From positions 113,262,040-113,326,039 of the forward strand of contig OY726564.1 of assembly GCA_963383645.1 (NCBI GenBank): a stretch of 64,000 nucleotides of DNA, in the 5' to 3' direction. Each line of letters starts with the position of its first letter. Within the stretch, counting starts at the first letter, position 1. The notes below the pieces were generated by a model. That model saw only the letters and a program-made list of their open reading frames with translations. It had not been told where the DNA came from and searched no databases. A program made the translations under genes and the position numbers. This document shows positions 55,951 through 64,000 of this stretch, piece after piece. Origin of the DNA: Muscardinus avellanarius (Eukaryota > Chordata > Mammalia > Rodentia > Gliridae).

Positions 55951-56165
55951 AATCATAGTACTCAATAGAAGCATACTAGTTATTTCATTTTATTTGGCAT
56001 CTTTGGACACCGAAGAAGTTTTCTAGCTATTCCACCATTTGCAATAAGCAAATCACCAATTTTTTTACCAGTAGAACAGGCTGACTCCACCAAGGAGGGC
56101 CATGGATTCAATTTATAAACATTTTTCAGAACCTATCAGACATCACGGTGAAAAAATACAAGAGA

Positions 56166-56384
56166 GCTGGGCGTGGGGGCACACGCTTGTAATCCCAGCA
56201 TTCGGGGGGCTGAGACGGAAGGATCACGGTTCGCGGACAGCCTCAGCTACTTAGTGAGGCCCTTTGCAACTCAGTGAGACCCTGTTTCAAAATAAAGAAT
56301 AAAAAATAGGGCAGGGGGTGTAGCTTGGAGGTCAAATGCCCCTGGGTTCCATCCCCAGACCCACCAAGAAAAAAAAAAAAAAAA
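56166..56384 (+). mobile_element. Dimeric SINE, 'GGTCAAATGCC' subfamily
   Basis: It carries the diagnostic right half GGGCAGGGGGTGTAGCTTGG then AGGTCAAATGCCCC, shared with the copy at 62141. A long A tail suggests it is young. Confidence 0.94.
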
Positions 56385-56868
56385 ACAAGCAAGAGGGCGC
56401 CACAGTCCCCTCGCCATTCAGCAGGGAAGACGTGACTTCAATACAATTGCGGGGTAAGGGACGGACGCCCAGAGAAGGGCCGCTTGGGGCCACCCCGAGA
56501 CCTGATGGGCCTGCGGGAGGAGGCACCATCTCAGCGGAGCCTCGGAGGGGGGCGGAATTAACAAATATACGAGCAAGATATGAAAGAGCCGCTCAGTGCA
56601 GAAAAATGTGAGTCAAACAAGAAAGAGGTGGGCGGAATCCGAGTGGACCCAGCTCACCGAGACCCTCGATGTCACCGATCTCAGTCCTTGGAAGTGCCCC
56701 AAACTGCAGGGACACATCCCTAACACACGTGTATTGACTTAATAATTCTCTATGCAACTGTTGCATTCATAAACTGTGTGCATTCTGTTAAAATATACAG
56801 AGAGAAATCGGAAAGTATGATTCGATGATGGAATAAGTAATACTTTTATCACTTTAAAAATGTTACGG
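56385..56868. other. Unremarkable intronic sequence
   Basis: A plus-strand frame here starts inside the SINE and has no recognisable domain. Confidence 0.4.
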
Positions 56869-57302
56869 GCGGGGCAGGTATGGATTACAAGTGCCTGTGA
56901 ACCAAGTACTTGGGAGACTGAGACGGGATAATGGCAGGTTCAGGGCCAGTGTGCAGTAAATTAGAAAGACCTTGTTTCAAAATTAAAAAAAAATTAATAT
57001 TAGCCAGGCGTGGTGGCGCACGCTTGTAATCCCCGCACTTGGGAGGCAGAGACAGGAGGATCGTGCTGGTTCGAAGCCAGCCGCACTGGCTTAAGAGACC
57101 CTTTTTCCAAATTAAAAAAAATAGGTGTCTAGGAGTGTAGCCCAGAGGTAGAAGGGTTTCCAGGAACCCCAGTACCACCAAAATAATTAATAATTAATAA
57201 TAATAATAAATAATAATAATGATACTAATATTTTTAAAAGCTCAGAGGTAGAGCCACCCTATGTTCAATCCCCAGTACTAAATAAATAAATAAATAAATA
57301 AA
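56869..57302 (+). mobile_element. Older dimeric SINE interrupted by a type B SINE, (AAAT)n tail
   Basis: The left half and linker (56869-57001) resume as a partial right half at 57243-57302 (GCTCAGAGGTAGAGCCACCC) with an (AAAT)n tail. The break carries TAATATT at 56995-57001 and 57236-57242. Confidence 0.88.
57002..57235 (+). mobile_element. Type B SINE nested in an older SINE, (AAT)n tail
   Basis: AGCCAGGCGTGGTGGCGCAC, AATCCCCGCACTTGGGAGGC and a right half ending TTCCAGGAACCCCAGTACC are followed by an imperfect (TAAT)n tail. Confidence 0.93.
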
Positions 57303-57525
57303 TGCCAGGCATGGTGGTGCACACTTGTAATCCCAAAACTTGGTAGGCTGAGACAGATGAATCGCAGGTTCAAGGCCAGCCTCAGCAACTTAATGAGGCC
57401 CTTTACAACTTAGTGAGACCCTGTTTCAAAATAAAAAATAAAATAGGGCTGAAGGTATAGCTCAGCTCAGAGGTAGAATGTCCCTGGGTTCAAATAATAA
57501 ATAAACAAACAAGTAAATAAATAAG
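57303..57525 (+). mobile_element. Dimeric SINE with AAAT/AAAC tail
   Basis: It starts GCCAGGCATGGTGGTGCACA directly at the tail of the preceding SINE. The right half contains a duplicated AGCTCAGCTCAG. Confidence 0.93.
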
Positions 57526-60500
57526 TTATGGGGGCTATGCAATTTGTTTTATTTTATCACTTTATTATTTGTGCCAGTATTGGGAAGAGGCATCAAAATG
57601 TATTGAGGTGCTGGTATTGGAAAATTGCTTTGATAATTTCCAAAGTGTAAAATATAGTCAGAGCAGGCGCTCAGGCAGGGAGGGGCTGCAGTGCTCAGGC
57701 AGGGAGGGGCTGCAGCGATGACAAAGCAGAGTTCCTCTCTGTCTTTGCCCTTCATTCTAATCATTAACCTATAGTAAAAGCCTTAGAGTCAACGGAAGCC
57801 ATTAGCCCTAAAATTATAAGGGAGGCAGCCGGTGCCTCTGTTTACCTCCTCTCCTCTGGGGTCCGGCCTGGGCACAGGGAAGGTAAACTGTGTGCGGCTT
57901 CAAAGCACCCTAGTTGATGAGCCACCAATACTGCCCAATACAACAGAGCCGAGGGCCAGGTAGATTCTTGACCCCTGCACTTAGGAAGTGCACTGTCCGG
58001 AGACAAAGAGGCACCGCCTGGCCAAGGAATAAGTAACTAGCGCATTGCCCTGGTAACGCTGATGAGAAAGATACCAACACAAAATCTATTTAAAGGCTGG
58101 GGGCCCCAAAAGGGACAGAGTTCCATTTAGGGCTCCCCAGCACGCGGGTCAGCAGGCTGCTTTTTCCTTCTCTTCTCTATTTCCTACTGATCTACTTCCT
58201 GCTAATTTTGTAATGAAGATTTGTTAAAGCTGCACTGAGCTGCCTGTTGGTTTTAATTTTTCTATTCAACCAACCTTAGTTGAATAAGAAAAAGAACCCC
58301 ACCATTTCAGACAGTAACATTATTGACGTTTTGTAGAGGCACAGCGAGAATACTGGCATCAGTGTGTAGAACCGATATTGATAAGCCTGAATTGTTCACT
58401 TACTGTCTAGATGAAATATATATGCATGGTATCTTAGGACCTTCTCCTGCATTCCGATGGGTCATGTATGCTCCCTGGGCCACAGAAACTAGGTTCTATG
58501 AGCTATTATTGCAAAAACCCAAGTGAGAAATGACCGGTGCCTCAGCCCCCTTCACAGACACGGCGCGATTTCTAGATGCCGGCGGCAACACAGCCGGGGT
58601 GGTATTGACGAAGTATCACACGGTAGAGCGGGTGTAGTCAACAGAGCTATCTAAAAATTATGAGTTACTAGTAATGTTAAAATGAGGGCTGGGTGCACGT
58701 CGGTGGCAGAGGGCTGTGTCGCATGAACACAAACACTAGAGATGTTCCCAGGAACGCTAGTGAGAATGGGTCCCAGTTACCCCCAGGATCCTACAGCTGC
58801 CCGCCGGGCCAGGCTTCCTATCTTGGAGAGAGGAGGCGGCAGCCAGCTGGTGTGTGGTGGGTGTGCGCGCATCTGTGGACGGGGGCTCAGCATCCAGCCA
58901 GGTCACAAGCAAGGCCCCACCCTGAAAGGCTGAAGAGGCTCCGATCCTGCCTTCCACAACACAGAAGGCTCATTTTCCACAAATGGGCTGTTTTTCCCCA
59001 TGATGATCAGCTCAGGATAGGAATTTAGACAAAACAAGTCCTGGTATTCTTTGTTGCTAAGAAATTGAGGGGGAGAAGCCACAAAATCAGAGTAAAACAG
59101 TGGAATGGGCTGGGGAAAGACAGACATTCAGCAAAAGCAGAACTCTAAGAAGAAACTAGTAAAAAGAAAACAAAGGAGAGTAAGCAGAGAAGACTGTGAG
59201 AAAAAGACTAATTAAGTCCCGAAAAGAACGCCAAGGCTGATGGGATTGGCTGTAGTATCGCTTCATGGAAGAAAGATAAAATAGATGTCCATTTGTTTCT
59301 TTTTTTTTTTTTTCCTTTGAGGATGTCGATTTCTATTCACATTTCAGATGACCAAAATAAGTTTATCAACATTCACTACAATAGCCACTTACAGCCTCTT
59401 AGCATTTGGATATCAAGTTCTGTTTTGAATACCCACGTAAACAAAGGCAACCGAGCCCATAATTATAGGACCAGAAGAGACCCCGGGAGCTGAACCGGCA
59501 TGTTCTTATTTGTTCGGCTGAAGACAAACCATTCTTTAAAATCGACTGTTGTAAATATCACCCAGGCTGCTTCTGCCAAATACAGAAACTTGGAGAGCCA
59601 CTGCAAGCGCAGCCATTGGGGAGAACCAGCCAGCCTCTTCTCTAGGAGGTCCTGCATTCTAGATTCTTCCATGCCGTGAGAACCCCAGACACTGTCAGGG
59701 TTGGCCACAGCTGAACATTAGGAGCAAGTCCAGCCCCCAACATCTGGCTGCACGCTGGATCAGAAGAGTAACATACGGAGACAGGGATGCAATACAGGGA
59801 GGGACGGTGCCCCTGGAGTGGCTCCAGCTGGCCAAGGCCTTGACCTGTGTCTGAGAGCCAGGGCTCCTGACCTTGGCCTTGCGTATGGTAGACCATGCTT
59901 TTTCTTCTTTTTTTTCTTTTTTCTTTTTCTTTCTTTTTTTTTTCCAGCTGTGCAGCTGGCTTTTAACTGGAGCGGCCTGGGTGAAAGCTGGAAACCGCAG
60001 ACCTTTGGATGGTTTGGCGTTGGGAGGATCAAGCTTACACATAGGTTTTCTCAGCAGGTGAGTAGCTTTTTTTAGAAAGGCAGTTCCCACACCCCAGGGC
60101 CTACCTGGGCCAATTCTGGGAGCAGCCCAGGTCCAGCAAAGGCAGGGGTCAGGCCGGTCACCCTGCTGGTCAGAGGAGGCTACCCCTGCCAGTGTAGACA
60201 TCCAGGTACAAGCTGATCCTTCTTGAATTTGGCAAGTTGAGATTTTCTTAAGTAGGATGCCTCAAGAAAGGGTTGGAAGGAAAGGTTACACACACCAGTC
60301 TTCTCGTGTTCAGGCCCATGGGTCTTGGGAGATGAGACTAGATTTAATCCTTTTAGACCAGAAGGTAGCTGAGGCCCACTGGCAGCACGGAGTACCCTGT
60401 CAGCTCCAACTGGAATCCATTAAGCATAGACCTGGGTAAAAAAAAAGGCTGGACCAGCTGTCCCCAGTGCCACTCCATGCTCTGGGTCAGGGCGAGGAGA

Positions 60501-61044
60501 TAATGGTGGAGAGCTAACCCTAACTCCTGTGGCTCGTTTAGGGACATAAGGCTTCCACCCACACTGCCCCCCGCAGCATGTACTTTGGGGATGGCTCCAG
60601 ATTCCTTACACAAGAGGGAGACTGTCTCTTTAGGAAGCCTGGACTTCTTGGACCAAGAAATTACATGTACCAGAGGCAGGAAGACGACACCAAAGTAGAA
60701 GGAACGGGCACCTGGGCGGTTTGGGGTTTGGATATACTATGTGGGAAGAGTCCTGGCGACAGAGGATGCCCTCCCTGCAAATTCCCCAACCCTGCACCAC
60801 ACACAGAGCCTCCGGTGCCCTTCACTGAGGCCCATAGCTAGATGCGCCCACCTGTTGGTGCGTGCAGAGTGGTGAAGTTAACCTCCCAGGAGGGATTCCT
60901 GCCATTCACTTATAAACCCACAAACCACTTCAGTGATCAGCCTGAGAGGGCGAAACCAGGAAGGTCCGCTCCATCGACTCTCCTCCAGCAGCCCTGGACA
61001 TCAGTCTCCCGGGGCCTGGGACGTCTGCCTTAAAGAAAAGAAAA
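57526..61044. other. SINE-poor intronic sequence
   Basis: A 22-bp block (GCTCAGGCAGGGAGGGGCTG plus CA) is repeated at 57669-57690 and 57693-57714. A pyrimidine tract (CTTTTTCTTCTTTTTTTTC type) lies at 59895-59945. Several open frames on both strands are repeat-free but have no recognisable domain or splice context. Confidence 0.45.
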
Positions 61045-61243
61045 CCGGCCAGACACGGTGGTCCACACCCACCATCCCAGTTCTTGGGAGGCTGAGAGAG
61101 GAGGATTGCAGGTTGGGGCCATCCTTGGCCACTCAACAAGACCCTGTTTTAAATAAAAAATAAAAATTAAAAATGGCCAGTGTCATAGTGCAGAGGTGGA
61201 ATGCTTCTGGGTTCAATCCTCAGTACCAAAAAAAAAAAAAGAA
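61045..61243 (+). mobile_element. Dimeric SINE
   Basis: Left half CGGCCAGACACGGTGGTCCA, linker, and right half AATGGCCAGTGTCATAGTGC, with an A tail. Confidence 0.92.
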
Positions 61244-61296
61244 AAACATTTGTTTTATTGAATTTGATAGGTGAGGCAGAACTAGCGCTGGGGTTA

Positions 61297-61412
61297 TGTT
61301 TTTAAGTACTTTTATTGGTGTGCTGCAATTATACATCACAGTGGGACTTAAAGTGGTGCAGACACGCGCACACATCACTTGGGGTTGTGTGCTGTGCCAC
61401 GCTCTTCGCTTT
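61297..61412. repeat. Possible rodent LINE-derived fragment
   Basis: TACTTTTATTGGTGTGCTGC then AATTATACATCACAGTGGGA resembles a fragment common in squirrel-related genomes (ATTATACATAA...GTGGGATT). It is only a weak by-eye similarity. Confidence 0.35.
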
Positions 61413-61434
61413 GTTTATTCATGAGCCGAGGGCC

Positions 61435-61790
61435 GTGATTTGGGTCAGCGCCCGCAATGGTCCTTGCTAAGGGCGTGATTCCCATGGAGTGGGACCTTTA
61501 AGAGGCGGGGTCTCGTGGGAGGTCCTTGGGACTCTGAGCGCCCTCCAAGGAACTGTGGGAACCCAGACTTTTCTCTTCTCTCTTTGCTTCCAAAGGAAGT
61601 GATTTACTCCCCCCCCAAGTGTTCCCACCATGATGTGATGCGCGGCCTTTATCAGAAGCCCAAAGCTATGGGGCTAGTTGATCTTAGACTGGAACCTCCA
61701 GAAACAGGAGCCCAGATAAACCTTTTCTCTTTATAAGTTAACAGCCTCAAGTATTCCATCACAGTGATGAAACTCTGACGAATGCAGGTG
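61435..61790 (+). mobile_element. MaLR-like LTR
   Basis: GGGACCTTTAAGAGGCGGGG, GTGGGAGGTCCTTGGGACTC, CACCATGATGTGATGCGCGG, CTGGAACCTCCAGAAACAGG and AAACCTTTTCTCTTTATAAG follow in the order of ERVL-MaLR-type LTRs and end near CAGTGATGAAACTCTGACG. Non-coding; no internal retroviral part adjoins. Confidence 0.7.
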
Positions 61791-62132
61791 GTACACAAGA
61801 GAATCTGTCCCCTTCAAAACCTAGAGGAGAAACATGTTCTTGTGCTGGCCAGCTCAGGGTGCAGCCGCCACAGGGACCCCAGGAGAAGAGATCCTTTGGG
61901 CTGACACTGCCGAGAGAGTAGGGATGGAGGGACGACGTGAGCTTTGCGATGAGAATCTTTGGAGTTTTGTTTCTGGGAACTTCACAGCTAGAGGGGGTTT
62001 ATATTCACAGTGAGGGTATGTCTTTCTTGTTGACATTATATTACTGACGTGCCAAATGTGAATGATATCATTGGATCATCACAGAACCTCCGATAGGCTA
62101 TGGGAACAACCTGGCTGAACAAAACTTAAAAC

Positions 62133-62361
62133 AAGAAATAGCCGGGCATGGTGGCACACACTTGGAATCCCAGCATTCGGGAGGCTGAAACAGGAGGATC
62201 ACAGTTCACGGACAGCCTCAGCTACTTAGTGAGGCCCTTTGCAACTCAGTGAGACCCTGTTTCAAAATAAAGAATAAAAAATAGGGCAGGGGGTGTAGCT
62301 TGGAGGTCAAATGCCCCTGGGTTCCATCCCCAAGCCCCCCACCCCTAAAAAAAAAGAAATA
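62133..62361 (+). mobile_element. Dimeric SINE, 'GGTCAAATGCC' subfamily, with target-site duplication
   Basis: The body (62141-62353) shares its diagnostic right half with the copy at 56166. AAGAAATA flanks it at 62133-62140 and 62354-62361. Confidence 0.94.
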
Positions 62362-62409
62362 AGATGGAAATATTTAACCTTCAGCAGACTAGCCACAGAG
62401 TAGATTTTA

Positions 62410-62452
<43 letters not shown>

Positions 62453-62639
62453 ATGTATGTATGTATGTATGTATAGTACTGGGGATTAAGCCCGGGGCAT
62501 TTTACCTCTGAGCTATACCCCCAGCCCTTTTTATTTACTTGATTTTGAAGCAGGGTCTCACTAAGTTGCTGAGAGCTCTGCTAAGTGGCTAAGGCTGTCC
62601 TCGAACCTGTAATCCTCAAGTCTCAGCCTCCCAAGTACC
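62410..62639 (-). mobile_element. 5'-truncated dimeric SINE with (AC)n-(GTAT)n tail
   Basis: The (AC)n (62410-62450) and (GTAT)n (62451-62474) are followed by right half GTACTGGGGATTAAGCCCGG, linker, and a left half stopping at CCCAAGTACC. Confidence 0.92.
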
Positions 62640-64000
62640 ATGTCTTCTTTTGACCTGTTTCGGAGCCTTCTGTCCACTAAGGGTCTTAAGAAGAAGCCGT
62701 GGGAGCCATGGTCAGTTTGGCGAAGTGGCTTCCAGCAGGTCAGCAATACTGCTAGACTGCTGTTCTCTTCCCCCAAAGGGAGCCAGCCACGTGCCCCGTC
62801 CTTCACCAGATTAATGCTTAAAGGCAAGGGAACAGAAAGGAGAGGGCAGCTGAGGAAGACGGCCATCTGGGGAGAATGGAGGACCTCTCTGTGTCCTTAT
62901 TCATTCTGTCCAGGAGAAAAAAGCGACTACTCGACTGGCGAATCTGGAAAGACAGATGGAGGAGTGGTCCAGGGCCCTCACCAACCTTGCCTCCGTTGCC
63001 TGGGAGAACCCATCTGCCCACAAGGGGCCACGCCTGCGGCATGGCCTCCGGGAGGCCAGGCACGGGGCACACACCCTGACCCAGGGCCCGAGCCATGCCG
63101 CCATGCCCAGGTCTGTCTCCTCGGCAAGACACCAGATCGACCTTCGCGTCTGCCGCGCGTCCTCCCGGGCCGGGGCAAGCGGCGCTGTGAATGAGTGAAG
63201 ACGCGCGAGTGGAGGCGCAGAAGAACCAAAGGTCTGCTCAAGGTTCGTTTTGTTTTCAAGACTCTGAAATCTGCTCCCACTCCGGATGGAGGAGCTCTGC
63301 GGCGTGCGTGCTCCTTCAGAGCGTGAACGTCCAGGAGCAGTGTCGAAAGCGTCTGGAGGAAGAGAAACTAAGGGTCTACTTTGCTCGCTCTTCCTCCCTT
63401 TTTTCTAGTACCTGAATGAAGTCGAGACCTCTGATCTCTGATGGGTTGATCCCATCGCCCGCCCTTAACCCATAGCGCGTACGAGGACGGCGGCTACAGG
63501 ATGGTTTCTAACAGCAAGCGACTGGCAAAGACTTGTTAACAGTTGATAGGTTATGACAGATCCTCTGATATTAAATTAAGTTTGGCAAAGACACTTAATT
63601 CATCACGTGAAGAAACACTCGGGCAGGTGAACACTGACCCTCCCTTGATCCGAGCCAGGCTCCCTGTCCCAACCCTACTCCCTGGGTGACACGGAGGGTT
63701 ATTTAATTTCCCTTCACCTCCGCGTCCTCCTTTGTAACATGGACCGATAACACAGTAAAAGCCTGAAGGTCACACAAGCTAACAGAGGTGGAGGACCAGT
63801 CTCTATTGTTATTCATGGCTTCATTTCGGTAACATTTGTTGGTGTAAGAATGGGGGTGAGACTGTAACAAATAGCAACATGCTAACTGTGATTGAAAATG
63901 GGCAGCAAGATGTGAAGTTGTATTTATTTCGCCCTCCGATTCCCCTGTATTTTCCGCTACTTTCCCATACTAACTAAGGTTATGAAAAGCTTAAGCTGGC
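62640..64000. other. Intronic sequence with a CpG cluster and a possible ancient MIR
   Basis: A 184-codon plus frame (62640-63194) has no recognisable domain and ends in the CpG-dense stretch at 63136-63230 (about 13 CpGs in 95 bp). About 63645-63780 (ACCCTACTCCCTGGGTGAC ... CTTCACCTCCGCGTCC ... TTTGTAACATGG) recalls a MIR. Nothing more is supportable. Confidence 0.4.

Larger units (their letters stand above)
53997..64000 (-). other. DNM3: DNM3 intron upstream of the PH-domain exon (partial)
   Basis: Intronic sequence on the 5' side (in DNM3 direction), starting with the acceptor AG at 53997-53998 minus. No further dynamin exon was recognised up to the window end. In particular I did not find the middle-domain exon with an NHEDFIGF-type motif or the small optional exon that precedes the PH domain in some DNM3 isoforms. 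A very short exon could have been missed by eye. Confidence 0.8.

Noticed and set aside
62640..63194. A 184-codon plus-strand open frame
   Set aside because: It begins at the edge of a truncated SINE, its translation matches no family I know, and three other frames are open over the same GC-rich stretch.
1..64000. CRISPR arrays, bacterial operons, phage or integron structures
   Set aside because: The window is mammalian nuclear intron. The regular repeats present are microsatellites and dispersed SINEs, with no spacer structure.

Overview
The window is nuclear DNA of a mammal, most likely a rodent outside the mouse-rat group. Its dominant repeat is a dimeric SINE: a 7SL/B1-like left half (a '...GTGGTGGCACACGCTTGTAATCCC...' type start), an A-rich linker, and a tRNA/ID-like right half. 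This matches the published B1-dID architecture of squirrels, dormice, beaver and relatives. I cannot name the species. There is no bacterial-style gene content, and almost all long open frames are fortuitous or run through SINEs.

Only one protein-coding exon can be supported. It lies on the minus strand at 53883-53996 and encodes 38 residues of a dynamin PH domain, with residues typical of dynamin-3 (DNM3). The rest of the window is the two large DNM3 introns that flank it. Inside the downstream intron, on the opposite (+) strand, are two microRNA hairpins recognisable by their mature sequences: mir-199a-2 (37680-37789) and mir-214 (43578-43687). They mark the antisense non-coding gene DNM3OS, whose inferred extent is about 37400-44070. 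The reverse complement of the mir-214 hairpin carries both arms of miR-3120, the 'mirror' microRNA made from the DNM3 strand.

Layout: 1-34748 is SINE- and microsatellite-rich intron, with two related MaLR-like LTR fragments at 19.1-19.7 kb. 34749-44655 has no SINE and holds the DNM3OS locus: candidate promoter motifs near 37.36-37.47 kb, mir-199a-2, a small CpG-rich patch, a long AT-rich transcript body, mir-214, then two polyadenylation signals. 44656-53882 is again SINE-rich intron with an LTR at 48.9-49.3 kb. The DNM3 exon follows, and 53997-64000 is the upstream DNM3 intron with more SINEs and another LTR at 61.4-61.8 kb.

DNM3 encodes a membrane-remodelling GTPase. DNM3OS is the precursor of miR-199a and miR-214, which act in mesenchymal and skeletal development. 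The two genes share DNA but are read in opposite directions. I found no previously undescribed gene system. The most interesting material is the nested antisense microRNA locus and its candidate promoter, a few local duplications, and an unusually clear record of SINE insertion: nested copies, copies sharing one target site, and tails that became microsatellites.
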